From Dryococelus australis (Eukaryota > Arthropoda > Insecta > Phasmatodea > Phasmatidae): a stretch of DNA of 64,000 bases. Where the stretch lies: NCBI GenBank assembly GCA_029891345.1, contig CM056994.1, positions 226,788,991-226,852,990 of the forward strand. The letters run 5' to 3'. The notes beneath the pieces are model-generated. The model had not been told where the DNA came from. It saw only the letters and a program-made list of their open reading frames with translations, and ran no database searches. Shown piece after piece: positions 11,712 to 22,389 of this stretch (the stretch's first letter is position 1; every line of letters begins with the position of its first letter). The position numbers and the translations under genes are program-made.

Positions 11712-11925
11712 AGCTGCACCCAGACGCCAGAAGAGGAAGTTGAAATCTTTGTCCGTATTTTTCCAGACGGAGATTGGAAAAGTTGCGTGCGGCAGGTAAT
11801 CTGCTTGTTACCACTGCTAAGGAATATCCTATTCATACTCAAGCTACTCACAGAGGCCAACCTCGTAGACTGTGCACGGGAGGCTGAGCATAATTTAAAA
11901 GTGCAGGCTCTCCTTGACCGAATAT
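11712..11925 (+). pseudogene. Gag C-terminal part, frameshifted
   Basis: After the gag stop, homology continues in another frame with PEEEVEIFVRIFPDGDW and, further on, NLVDCAREAEHNLKVQALLD. The same blocks occur in the relic at 38.8-39.1 kb (EAEIFISPKE, RRIFPTGDEAS, NFKVQAVLD), which confirms they are Gag. At least one frameshift near 11710 separates it from the finger-bearing N-terminus. Confidence 0.65.
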
Positions 11926-12137
11926 GAAACAAATGAAGCCAGACAAGCCGTCTAAACACTGTAACAAATCACCGCTATCTGCACTGCCAGCTCCACACCT
12001 ACCAAAATGTTGGTATTGCCCTGTATACCATTTCAACAGAGATGGCCCCAAGTGGCCCACACAAAGGCAGGAACAAACGGAAGAAGGGGACGCGCAAAAC
12101 GTACGCTGCATATCACCCAAGATGATCTGAATCAGAA

Positions 12138-12640
12138 TTGTGTACCGCAGAAGGAAAACACATCTGCCGGCAGGTCCACAGGTGCAACCCCGTCGGACAA
12201 GAAGGGCAAAACGTCCAGCTCCAGTTGAGGAATAAAGTACGAGAAGCCTCACACATTGAAGTTCATGTCAACGGGAAGAACGTAAACGTACTAGCGCTAC
12301 TAGATTCAGCAGCTTCCGGCAATTTCATCAGGCGAGACATCCTCACTGAAGACCAGCATGCAACCCTACGCCCCCAAACAACGACCATGAGAATGGCAAA
12401 ACTAGAATGTGAGCTTACTGTCGATGGCCGTACAACTCTTACTGTTGAATTTCACAAACTCAAAACTCAAGCGGAGTTCATCGTACGACCTGACATCCAG
12501 AAAGATTTAATACTAGGCCACCTCCTGGCTTCAGCAGCATTAATACATAATTGACCACAGGCAAAGGAAAGTATATCTGGGGGACAACCACCACGTAAAC
12601 GTAAACTGGCAACACTGACCCGACTCAAGCCCTGTGTGAA
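12138..12640 (+). pseudogene. retropepsin (protease) of family A
   Basis: The frame carries HIEVHVNGKNVNVLALLDS, then ASGNFI, and downstream FIVRPDIQKDLILG, the N- and C-terminal halves of a Ty3/gypsy aspartic protease. The catalytic triad, normally D-[ST]-G, reads D-S-A. Past the stop at 12554, protease homology continues in another frame (RKVYLGDNHHVNVNW). It lies between Gag and RT as expected. Inactive by both the triad change and the frame break. Confidence 0.75.
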
Positions 12641-13440
12641 GATGGGGTTCACCCCGAGCTTACGGAGACGCAGTTCCAACAATCGAAGGAAGTCCTCGAC
12701 GAGCACGCCAGAGCTTTTGGATTTGGGTGAACACTGCATCAGACCCGCACCATTCAGCATGAGATGATATTGAACTCATTGGCACCTATATATAACCGAC
12801 CACACAAGGTTTAAGCTAGGTGCCACTGCCTAATAGTGGAGCAGTTGAAGGACATGAAACGTCAGGGAATCGTTGAGCCGTTAGACACACTCTACAACTC
12901 CCACGCCGTAACACTACAGATTCCACCACTCGCTCTTGACCTAGCGCACACTTTGCGGGATATAGGCGAGGTGAAAATCTTCAGCACCTTGGATATGCAG
13001 TCTGGTTATTGGCAAATAGCAGTGCATCCTGACAGCCACAAGTATACTACATTCACGTCACCGGAAGGGGAGACACTTAAGTTTAGAGTCATGCCCTTCG
13101 GACTCAAGAATACACCCACAACCTTTTAACGACTCATGTCAGCCAAAGTTTTGACTGGCTACATTGGACAGCTCTGCCTCATCTATTTAAATGATGTGAT
13201 AGAATATTCTAAGTCTTGGAAAGAGTATCTCATGCATTTGCAATGAGTATTGGAGCGGCTGGAACTCCACAGAATGATGGCCAAGCTCTTGAAGAGCCAC
13301 TTTGGAAAGACGTTCATTGAGTACCTGGGCCACAATGTTTCAACAGAAGGCAACTTCCAAAAGAGAAATCTATGCAGGCTATACAAAAAGCTGAGGCCAA
13401 GCACCAAGAAGAAACTCAAGACACTTTCTTGGATTGTGTA
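12641..13440 (+). pseudogene. reverse transcriptase of family A, broken
   Basis: A pre-RT segment ETQFQQSKEVLDEHARAF (about 12665-12715) is followed by EQLKDMKRQGIVEPLDTLYN (12836 on). Then a jump loses the usual KDG-x-[WR]-F-C-[VI]-D motif. Next come FSTLDMQSGYWQIAVHP, FRVMPFGLKNTP and the catalytic box, which reads YLND instead of YLDD (about 13185). A TAA interrupts directly after PTTF (13129), and another stop lies near 13245. The thumb/connection continues in shifted frames (FIEYLGHNVSTEG). Asp-to-Asn in the YxDD box plus the deletion abolish polymerase activity. Confidence 0.8.
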
Positions 13441-14247
13441 AATTGCTCCGAGACTTCGTTCCCAACATCGCGGACCTCATGATACCGCTGCACCCATTGT
13501 TGGAAAAAGATGCACACTGGCAGAGGGCATTGGAACACCGCGCTGCATTCCAGATCCTCAAAACCAGCTTCCAACACATTCACTAATTGCATCGACCACA
13601 AGAAGATAGACCACTTATTCTGCAGACAGACATGTGCCAAAATGGTCTTGGTGCTGCATTATATCAAAAGGACTTGGACAGCAAGCATCTCATGATAGCA
13701 TATGCCAGAACACAGCTCAATGCCACCAAACAGAAATAACATATTAATGAGCAGGAATGCCTTGCTGTTATTTGGACTATCCGGAAATACAGTTACTACC
13801 CGGTGGGAGCTCATTTTACATTGAGAAACTACAGCAAAGTGCTCAAGTAGTCGAGGGATTCTCGCAACTACAAGGCCAAGTTTGGAAGATGGGACCTCTT
13901 TCTCTCTGAGTTTGATTTCAAAGTCCAACACTGCCCCAGCAAGGACAACGACCTCCTCGATGCATTAACCAGACAGTCAAACATGGATGAAAAGGCCAAG
14001 CCAGATGAAGATGTAGACCGCATCTTACCACTCGAACCTCCGGAGAGCAGCCCCGAAGAACAACTCAGGCTTCTTCAACTCAAGGTAATCTGAAGACAGA
14101 TTGAGAGACACCAAAATCAGGATCCTGATGTGAAGAAACTTCTATGGAAACACCCACAGCAGTTTGCGCTACGAGAGGTTGTTTGGTCGCACAACAATCA
14201 GCCAGAAGCCAAGTGGAGGATCTGGATACCGAAGGACTTGCGTATCG
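13441..14247 (+). pseudogene. RNase H and start of integrase region, truncated
   Basis: In shifting frames one reads RLLRDFVPNIADLMIPLHPL (RT connection), LILQTDMCQNGLGAALYQKD (first RNase H Asp), INEQECLAVIWTIRKY (Glu) and LFLSEFDFKVQHCPSKDND with DALTRQ, the usual RNase H end. A linker then reaches WRIWIPKDLRID, the sequence that normally precedes the HHCC zinc region of integrase. Homology stops there and LTR sequence begins. Several in-frame stops are present (near 13585, 13738, 13848, 14092). Confidence 0.75.
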
Positions 14248-15583
14248 ACACACTAGACAATGCGGCCCCTTCTGAGCAACAACTGTGTAGGGAGTTAGTA
14301 CAAGTTTAAATTGTTCTCAGAGCACTCGTCTACCCCACCATTGTAGTTCAGGACCAGGTCTCCTCTACCTGGATAAAGCAGGTTTAAGCTTCCCTAAAGT
14401 TCTTACCAACGTGGAAGGTAGTGCGACAACACATGTTTATTTCTCGTCAGATGGAATAAACACAGAGTTTTATCTGACTCCCGAGTACTCTTTTCCTGTA
14501 GATTTTGCACCTCTCCTAGTTTACCTCACGCCGCTGAGAGAAACGCAGGTGACCCGGAATCGAGCTAGTACACTGTGTAAGTACCCACAAGCACTAGCAA
14601 CGGCCAACCTTCATGCACACCTCGGTAGGCAGAACAGTAGAGCCCACACACAGGTATTCTGTCTCTGGACCAGCTTGTAAATTCGGTGCTCGCACTCTCC
14701 ACTGCGTTTTCGCACCAGAGGGATTTTTCCCCGAGTTGGGAAGACATGGATGGGGCACACACACACACACATGCAGGGAATGTCAACAAACAAGGCCCGA
14801 CTCCCAGTGCTCACTGCATTTAGGCGCAGAGCACTGTGATAGGGTGACTGTTAAGTCGATAGACGCTCCATGAGGAGCTACAAAAACTAGAGCAACACAT
14901 TCTCTGCATTTTGCATTACGAACATGAGTGTGTTTTCTGATCTCTAAATGCCTTACTCCCATCGGAGTGGTATACGTGAGAAAGTAAAACAGGAGCTAAC
15001 TGCCTCCATAGGTTTACAAGAGCTTACCCCTCCCTCGTCGCCTTTCTGAACCAGCTCACGCCTAAGGAACAAGCACAGGCTCTGCACCTTCTACTGGTAC
15101 CTATCAGTCTGGAGATCCCTAAGGATTTGTTTGAGGCCCCGACACGTCTGGACAAGGAGATTCACCCTTGGATCGCAAAGTATATCAGTCAACCGGAACA
15201 GCCACGTACAATTCCTACTGCATACTTCAGACTCAAAACAGTTGCTCTGCCTCCACCGACACAATCGAACATCCGACGTAAGATCATTAACTTACCTGCA
15301 GCACACGTATGCCTTACTGAAACACCCAAGGTCAAGCCTACCAAAGAGGTTACGTGTCGCCCAAGTATCCCGCCGAAAGCTAACAACCTGAAATGCAAGA
15401 TTACTTTGTCCGAACCCGACTTTGTGCCCTGCCACAAAGCTACCAGGCTAGTCCTCTACAGTGGATGTAGGGAATAAATAGAAACCAGCAACCCCATCAA
15501 AAGGGTGCACCTGAGCAAACACCCGACAAAACCAAACCCTCGTTGACGTAGTGCTCGTCAGTCAGACAAGGCGTCACACGTCA
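14248..15583 (+). repeat. family A 3' LTR, U3-truncated, with U5 ORF
   Basis: Begins abruptly after the pol remnant at a point matching the middle of the other LTRs (CACACTAGACAATGCGG). It continues through AATAAA (14455-14460) and the U5 ORF (14948-15477) to GGCGTCACACGTCA. Everything upstream of R, including the promoter, is missing. A (CA)n run lies at 14759-14771. Confidence 0.8.
14948..15480 (+). pseudogene. U5-encoded ORF of family A LTR, one frameshift
   Basis: Starts MPYSHRSGIREK, 493 bp after the AATAAA, and after one frameshift near 15040 continues LTPKEQAQAL, IPKDLFEAP, EIHPWIAKYI, ACAGCACACGTATGCC-encoded AAHVC, LKCKITLSEPDFVPC and VLYSGC before the stop. The intact version at 51885-52418 matches it along the whole length, with many changes at third codon positions. 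No known domain is recognised and there is no signal peptide or membrane segment. Several Cys and His are conserved near the C-terminus. It sits downstream of the polyadenylation signal, so only transcripts reading through the 5' LTR into gag would carry it. Confidence 0.65.
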
Positions 15584-15923
15584 ATGATCTCACCATATAC
15601 TGTGACAAATCCACTGACAGACTGAAATTACTAGCTGTAGAATGTTTACCTTCTACATTAAACTCTGCTTTGGTTTACTCTGTGCAGTCACTAAGACACA
15701 TCATCACCATTCTCATAGTCCTTTAACCAAAATCTAACAAAAGAAAGCAGCACTGTCATTTTGAATATTATCTTTAGTCATACATCAATTACTTACAGCA
15801 TTTCCTACACACTATGCAACCAGGTGTAATTAATATTACCATGTGGCCTCAATTTTCAGGACCGAAAATAAAAGTAATTTATCAATGTACGTGTATAATA
15901 TATATTCTGAGAAGTCTGCCCAG
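15584..15923. other. spacer, no gene
   Basis: Unannotatable AT-rich sequence between the family A element and an hAT-like element. It ends with a candidate target duplication CTGCCCAG (15916-15923). Confidence 0.5.
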
Positions 15924-16339
15924 TAGGGATGTTGATATTAGGAAAAAAATATTGATATTATTTATATTATTTATTTAAAAAAGTATTGTTTTACAAAATG
16001 GTACATTGAAAAAAAAATTATATATATATTTTCAGTACATCTGAATCATATATTTTCTTTTATGTATTAGAGGACTTGACAAATGAAAAATTGCTTGGAA
16101 TATTACATATTGAGAACATGAGGCTTTGCAGAAAGATGTGGTGCCTGTTTTTGGTGCATGTTGTCAAAGTAAACATAGTAATCTTTTAATTCAATTTTTG
16201 TATTCAAAACAAAACTTATTAAAAGAACATTTTAGAAATATTTATTTACAATACCAAGGAAAGGATATTGATTTCAATCAAATATTGTTGTAATATATAA
16301 ATGATTTATATTGAGTGAAAGTCAGATGTAACGTGTATG

Positions 16340-16850
16340 CTTTATAACAAAAAGTCTGCTATAACGATAACTTTTATCGGCACCGTCAATTGTCCATATA
16401 TTTAGTGGGAAAAATAAGTCGGCAATAACGAATGCAGTGTGGGCTTATTTTCGCTATAATGATAGCTTAAATAGCGGCACTCAGCAGTTTCCTTCAAAAA
16501 CAATGCAAGAAAAAATGACTGTGCAAAAAAATTTAAGAAAAGGTTTTGGTTTCCGTGTGTAAACTTCGTAAAACATGGCAACATTGCTGCCACCAGCTGG
16601 CTGCGTGCACGTGCACTCTTGGCAATGCCGCAGCTTGCCTGTCGTGGCCGTGGCTGGCGCCGTGCTGTCACTCACTGTCACTGCCATTGTCACTGCTGTT
16701 CAGCCCGGCACTGGCACTCGACTGTGTTACGCCGCGTGCTGCTTGTACACTCTCCACAGTTCATTTGTGTTAACGCAAAGCGGAAAGTTTCAATATCAGC
16801 CAAAGCTAATAGTGAAATGCAACGTGAATATCTGTCCCTAAAATAAAATC
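16340..16850 (+). repeat. left arm of long imperfect inverted repeat
   Basis: The segment near 16355-16400 (GATAACTTTTATCGGCAC...) and a GC-rich block at 16560-16700 have reverse-complement counterparts at about 19420-19475 and 19120-19200. The arms diverge by more than 20 percent by eye. The ATAACGA/CTATAGCGA motifs at the tips resemble pogo- or mariner-type termini. Apparent ORFs on both strands here are by-products of GC-rich DNA. Confidence 0.45.
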
Positions 16851-16970
16851 AAATGTAAATTTACCTACAGATTAATGTTTTTACTTAAACTTCTTTGAAT
16901 CAATCACTGAAAATTACCGTATTTTTTCATGCGAAAATATAGGATACTTCCTATACATGAGACTTTTTGG

Positions 16971-17022
16971 GTGTGTGTGTGTGTGTGTGGGGTGGGTGGG
17001 GGGTGGGGGGGGAGGGAAGGGT
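16971..17022 (+). repeat. (GT)n followed by a G-run tract
   Basis: A (GT)9 run leads into four or more G-runs separated by single T or A (GGGGTGGGTGGGGGGTGGGG...), which satisfies the usual G-quadruplex pattern. Confidence 0.9.
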
Positions 17023-17836
17023 AAATTGTAAAAATGTTTCTGGCCATAATAAATGACATCAAAGGTTCTGCACTGCATAGGCAAGGAATAGACCTGAGAG
17101 TACAAGTAAGACGGGCTATTATTGCAGTGAACAGCTGCTAAGAATTGGTTAATCTGATCGCCGGCATATTGTGCAATCGAGTCGCCAGTGAACGTCCGGA
17201 TTAAATTATACTATGGGAATCTTTTTGTTAGTTGCAATTTCCCTGACTTCAAAGAGAAGCATTTCTGTGGTGACAAAAAATTCATTATTCCTAGAAGTGC
17301 GCACGTGATGAAACAGCTATTACTCCAGTTCCAGGTATTTACACATTTTGCCTCGCAAAGCACTTTTTTTTGGGAAATTTTTGCAGCGTATGTTTCCCCC
17401 CGCACCAGGTACATTTTTATCGTCGACCAACTGCCCTTTTTCCATGTTCACGTGCATATGCCACAACCATCAATTAAAATTTTCCATAATAACTAGCTCG
17501 TTCCTTTTCCATTATCACGAGGCCATGTTCGAATCGGGACTTTTTGTTAACAAATTGGTCAAGTGACCTGTTTGTCTACAAAACCTACGACGTATTTTTG
17601 TAATTTGTGTTTTGACAACTTCGAACTTGACAAATTACCAAATTGCCGCCATATCAGATTTTATTTTTTAAAACATGATAACACCGAAATAATACAGTAT
17701 TGCATGCTAGGAAGTTAAACGTCATATTGTTTAGAGTAAACCTTACAAAATGCCAGACACAAATTAAGAAAAATGAAACTAGAAACAAATTACAACACGC
17801 CCTCACGTTTGTTTATCTGTGAAGCGGGAAGCGTGC

Positions 17837-17838
<2 letters not shown>

Positions 17839-17898
<60 letters not shown>
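17839..17898 (+). repeat. (GA)30 microsatellite
   Basis: A perfect 60-bp GA dinucleotide run. Confidence 0.98.
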
Positions 17899-17903
<5 letters not shown>

Positions 17904-18018
17904 CTGAAGCGATCAATACAGTACCAGCGGCACAGCTGTAAACCGCCTCGCTAGCTGGCACGATGTGGGGTCATGTTAGTCACGCGCATGCGCATCACAA
18001 TTCTGTTGTTGATTAAGG

Positions 18019-18363
18019 CAGTGTGCACACGTGCGGACAATGTCCGCACGGCACCGCAAAAGCGTTCCACGAGGGCTTGGCTTACGTGTACCAGTGCACA
18101 TGTAGCTGCGGCGCCACTGCGGTACCGCGCATCCACTGAGCATGCAAGAAACACGGCGGTGCCGCAAAAGAATTCCACAAGGGCTTTGCTTGTATGTACC
18201 AGTGCATACGCAGGTACGGTGCCGCTGCAGTACCGCACATCCACTGAGCGTGCAAGAAACGTGGCAGTGCTGCAAAAGCGTTCTACGAGGGCTTGGTTTG
18301 TATGTACCAGTGCACACGTAGCTGCGTCGCTGCCGCGGTCTATGTCCACACGTGTGCACACGG
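18019..18363. repeat. minisatellite of about 108 bp bounded by inverted repeats
   Basis: Three units start near 18050, 18157 and 18265 with GC[AT]GC... CGCAAAAG[CA][GA]TTC, each followed by TACCAGTGCA and CCACTGAGC. The array is enclosed by inverted repeats: GCAGTGTGCACACGTGCGGAC on the left against GTCCACACGTGTGCACACGG on the right. This looks like a small TIR element with an amplified core. No clear target duplication. The open frames on both strands follow from the repeat and its GC content. Confidence 0.7.
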
Positions 18364-19049
18364 CCGAAGGATGCCTGCAAGTGCAATCGCTTCACGGGAG
18401 CGTGTAGTTGACAAATGTCAGTTGTTTCCAAAATGTGAACAAACCTCACAAACCTCAGACTTTAAAAACAGTTCCATACAGCCTGTATATGCTAAAATAC
18501 GGTATACATTGTATGTTGTACTACATGTAGCAATTGTTTGGGTGACATTATTTATGAAAGTTACCATTTCATAGTACAGAATATGCATTTGTGGACATTT
18601 TTGTTTCGTGATATTCAGAAAATATGTTATTGCTTTTATACTAATATTAACGTCACGTAACTTAGAACAGCAACCTGTTGGGTGATTTTAAGATTGCCAA
18701 ATATATTCTATATTATCATACAGTATAAGACGAGTACGTATAAAAATTTTAAGGGCCTAAATTACATAACTGCCTTGCACACCTGCAAATACTGCATATA
18801 CACTGGAGAGTTGCTAGATTTCCAAGAGGTCCTGTCTTTTGTCATAAGGGCAAGCTATTAAAGCGAACAAACATTGATTCTTATTTCAAGAAAGAGTGAT
18901 TTTGAGAGTTTTTTATACGTGAATTTTGATGCTAAACTATTACACATTTTGCTAATTAATGTTTAACTCATGAATCAATCTGCATATTTATAGTCACTAA
19001 CAAGACAAATGTTTTGTTAACTGTTAATAGTGTAATAAAATTTCTTCAC

Positions 19050-19475
19050 TCAATTTTAGCAAAAAAATGTGCCAAGTGACAGTTGTACATAATAACTTTG
19101 CCTTCACACGTCACCCGTCTGTCTGTGTTCCCGCCCACAGCTGCCACAGCGGCGACAGGAAGCGGCATGACCTTGGCCAACCTTGCACATGGAGACAGCT
19201 GCGCGCATTGTGCATTGCCTTGCCACCCTCTCTGCTCCAAAAACCTTATATGCGTCACGTCTGTTCTCCGCTAGTGATAGAATTTTACGCCATATAAATT
19301 TAATTTTAATGAGTTATATTATCAGTCTTTTTACTTTCTGGGATGTGTCATTAAAGTTAGTATATAGCACAAATAAAAAATTTCTAAACGTGGGATTTGA
19401 AATTTTTTTTTTGTAACGAAAGTCCACTATAGCGACAATTTTTTGTGCCGATATAAACTATAGTTACAACACTCT
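19050..19475 (-). repeat. right arm of long imperfect inverted repeat
   Basis: Counterpart of 16340-16850: the reverse complement of 19430-19475 gives TATAGTTTATATCGGCAC, and the GC-rich block 19120-19200 matches 16600-16690 in reverse. Confidence 0.45.
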
Positions 19476-19545
19476 TTCATATGTGGTTCATGTAATATAA
19501 TAATTTCTGATATATCAATATATTTTCAACATCCCTACCACCCAG

Positions 19546-20184
19546 CAAGACAAAAAAAACGACACAGCATCTTGCCTCAATGGATGTGATGTCACGTATG
19601 AGGGGCATTAGGGCTATCCCAACCTAGCTAGCCACATCACCACAGGCATGTACACACGTTGGGGTCCAGATGTAGTGGCAGTATGCTCAACCTGGCTTTT
19701 TCACACTGTTTAACCCTCCTCAATCACCAACACTCCTGTGTCATGCCTTACCATCTCTAAAAGTGCAAATAATCAGGAGTGAAGCAATTATGAGAATTTG
19801 CAAGTTTAAAGCTTCCACACCTAACAAGCATTTTGGATTAACTTTTGGGATCCTGCAAACATTTTATGCACATTTTACTGCATCATACAACAACAAAGAA
19901 AAATGACATCAATTAAAAATTTAAAATTTCCCTTATTAATGTAACATTTATAACATAATACATTTAACACTGAGATAATTATTTGACACACTCAACAATG
20001 ACACAAATACAACAATTTTACACATTCAATACTGATGTAAATACAATCATTTACACACTCAACACTGATATCATTCTAAAGAGTATTTAACACCAGGGGT
20101 GTTATTGAAGTCACTGATCAACAAACAGATATGCACAATTAAAACCAAAGTAAAATTATAATAATTTAATAGACATAAAACTGC

Positions 20185-20188
<4 letters not shown>
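19546..20188. other. intergenic, with short degenerate tandem repeat
   Basis: No coding signal. At about 19984-20072 a unit of roughly 33 bp built on ACACACTCAACACTGATRY-AAATACAA is repeated about 2.5 times with divergence. Confidence 0.55.

Positions 20189-20243
<55 letters not shown>
20189..20243 (+). repeat. poly(A) tract, 55 bp
   Basis: An uninterrupted A run. It could be a retroposon tail, but no body was recognised upstream. Confidence 0.97.
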
Positions 20244-20245
<2 letters not shown>

Positions 20246-20455
20246 AACTATTTAATTACATTTCAATGCTGTTTATCATAAACAAATATTTTCATGAAAG
20301 GAGTGTTGCATTACATATAGCTGAGGAGTCACATCCATAATAGCTCAATAAACTATTTAATTACATTTCAATGCTGTTTATCATAAACAAATATTTTCAT
20401 GAAAGGAGTGTTGCATTACATATAGCTGAGGAATCACATCCATAATAGCTCAATA
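20246..20455 (+). repeat. 105-bp near-perfect tandem duplication
   Basis: Two head-to-tail copies (20246-20350 and 20351-20455) differ at a single base (GAGGAGTC against GAGGAATC). It lies directly after the poly(A) run. Either a recent duplication or an assembly effect. Confidence 0.95.
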
Positions 20456-21031
20456 CATTTATATGAAACACAGCATTGTATTACAAGAAAATGTATGGAC
20501 ACTGTCCTGTCACACTGATGTCCGGCACTTAACCCATATCTGACCACCCCAGTTTACAAAAAATGCACACCTCAATTATCATAGAGATTTGTACACATCT
20601 CCTTTAAAGTGCTAGTAATACAACTTACCAGAATTCTGTTACAAACTGCTGTCATGTTCACATATTTCCTTCACCCTATTTATACATTAAAACATGCTCT
20701 TACACATTTTATACAATGTAAAAACACAAGTGGTATAAGCAAAAATAAAGTTTTTGCAATTAGTACAATTAGGTGTGACAGTTTGTAACAAAAACTAGGT
20801 TGCTCCAATACCACTGTCCACCTGTACCAAAACCATTCTGAACCATTTCACTGATCTAACTCACATTATTAAACAGTAATGTGAGATACACCTGTGGTCT
20901 GTAAAGTAAATATATGCAACCTAATACAACCACAGTGCAATGAAGTTGCCTCTCGCCTCTTGCATCACTAGTGTAGATTACACGAATAGTCACACAAGTA
21001 GTTACTGCACAGATTACAGAGTGTATTAAAG

Positions 21032-21037
21032 TTTATT
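21032..21037 (-). terminator. candidate polyadenylation signal AATAAA for the 21.5-kb exon
   Basis: AATAAA on the minus strand 510 bp after the stop codon of the terminal exon, a plausible 3' UTR length. No transcript evidence. Confidence 0.35.
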
Positions 21038-21546
21038 TTTGAGGGGGAAATTATGACTTCAATATGCATGAAAGACAAGTTGTAATGAGTGGCCAACAGC
21101 TAGAGTTCCCCATAATTCTAACCACTCACAACTAGGTTTAAATTCTACATACGTATTTAGATCTCTAAGTCTGCGTCTAGTGATGCTGGTAGCTTCCAGC
21201 CCCCAGCTGTTAAAGAACACTTCTCTATACTCCCACTATAAACATCCTGTTTGCTGCTTATGTACATTTCAGGCATTATTTTGCCTATTAGTTGTTTCCA
21301 AGTATGGTACTAGCTTGGTGTGTACCTCACATGACTGGAGAGTAGTATGTACTTTATAGCATTGCCACAAGTTGAAAGTATCAACAAGGAGGACAGTGTC
21401 CACATAACATCAAACAGCTGTACTGTGATCAACAACACTGATATTAACAGAAAAGACAACCCAAGGGAGCTTATGACAGTAACACTGTGACAATTAAGGT
21501 TTCAAGTTTACAACACACCTTCAGAGTACCTCAGAGCAGAGTCACA

Positions 21547-21707
21547 TTACTTTTTGAAAAAATCAGTGAGTGAAGACTGCTTCATCTTTATGATAACTTT
21601 CTTGGGATTGGGAGAATTATTTGGCTTTTTGGGCATCTTGCTTCCACTGGCATCATTTGGTTTGTCTTCAGCCTTGCTCTCTTCCTGACTAAACACCTTC
21701 TTTGTGA
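21547..21707 (-). CDS. POLD3: terminal exon with C-terminal PIP box, DNA polymerase delta subunit 3-like
   Basis: On the minus strand a strong acceptor (TTTTTTTCTTTCCCAG) is followed by an open 161-bp exon ending at TAA (21547-21549). The exon begins in mid-codon (phase 1). The peptide starts VTKKVFSQEES, has a Lys/Pro-rich linker, and ends KQSSLTDFFKK. This fits the PCNA-interacting box Q-x-x-[ILM]-x-x-F-F placed at the extreme C-terminus, as in the POLD3/p66 subunit of DNA polymerase delta, whose tail has a related 'IVTEKVY' block and ends in a PIP box plus basic residues. POLD3 tethers the polymerase to PCNA in the nucleus. Upstream exons would lie at higher coordinates, but none was identified before the repeat at 22.4 kb. 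Other short-tailed PIP-box proteins are possible. Confidence 0.55.
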
Positions 21708-22389
21708 CTGGGAAAGAAAAAAAACCCTATATTAAACCACAGCACAACACAGACCATACCAACAGAGAAAGTATGGTTTCAAACAAATAGAAAATCAGTA
21801 CACTGAAACATTTAAAAATAATTTTTTGAAGTACTAAATACAAAAACTGATGCATGCAGACATGTTATCTACAGCTATAAACTAATGTAAAAATTGAAGT
21901 CAGAGTAAAGTAGAAACCCATTAAACATAGTCCAGTGTACTGCAGTACTGGAAGACATAAAACTTGCAAATATATGTAACAGACAAATTAGTGAAAATGT
22001 TTTTAACATGCGCTGTTGCATTCCTCCTCTGGTAGCCATCTATTTGGCTGACAACATGAACAACGAACTCTGTTTACTGACACAAAGATGTGTAGATTAA
22101 ACTGAAAATATCACAACCACGTGAAAAAAAGGCAACGGATACAAAATATTTTATGAGGGAGAAAAATTGCACAATTTCCTACGTTCCCAAATTCTTTCTC
22201 ATTCCATTGCACCCATTCCTTCATGGCTGCCAAAACATTTACGCTCACTTTGCTTACAACCTACAAGTTGAAGTTGTTTCTCTGACACATTGAGGTGAGA
22301 GTTCAATGAATGGAAGCATTACAGTTACTTGCTTTGGATAAAACTACACACTATTTGAAAATTATGGAAGTTGAGTCACTCATTCTCTG
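21708..22389 (-). other. probable intron of the 21.5-kb gene
   Basis: AT-rich, non-coding, directly upstream of a convincing splice acceptor. No exon-like frame was found. Confidence 0.4.

Larger units (their letters stand above)
9643..15583 (+). mobile_element. Ty3/gypsy retrotransposon 'family A', integrase-deleted
   Basis: Two related long repeats (9643-10853 and 14248-15583) in direct orientation bracket a 3.4-kb interior with gag, protease, RT and RNase H in Ty3/gypsy order. A primer-binding-like site follows the 5' LTR. The interior stops at the first residues of the integrase region and runs straight into the middle of the 3' LTR, so one deletion removed most of integrase, the polypurine tract and the 3' LTR's U3. 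Each LTR carries a different internal deletion. Further relatives in the window: solo LTR 50450-52527, LTR-like units near 42.1-44.3 kb and 62.05-63.2 kb (minus), and a gag/protease relic at 38.7-40.3 kb. Confidence 0.85.
15924..19537. mobile_element. hAT-like TIR element, composite
   Basis: The left end TAGGGATGTTGATATTA and the right end read inward, TAGGGATGTTGAAAATA, form inverted repeats. Flanking 8-mers CTGCCCAG and CCACCCAG (19538-19545) match 6 of 8, compatible with a decayed hAT target duplication. No transposase is recognisable in the 3.6-kb interior. It is instead occupied by a long inverted-repeat structure, a (GA)n tract and a minisatellite, so it may be a non-autonomous element with nested insertions. 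Confidence 0.55.

Noticed and set aside
12467-12760. Minus-strand 97-codon frame opposite the protease
   Set aside because: Antisense shadow of family A pol; no independent features.
16402-16846. Overlapping frames of 70-90 codons on both strands
   Set aside because: Located in a GC-rich inverted-repeat arm; no similarity or codon signal.
18019-18363. CRISPR-like array
   Set aside because: Only three diverged 108-bp units, no short repeat-spacer pattern, eukaryotic context.
17951-18449. Open frames of 136-157 codons on both strands
   Set aside because: They follow the 108-bp minisatellite and its high GC; the two strands are equally open and no domain is seen.
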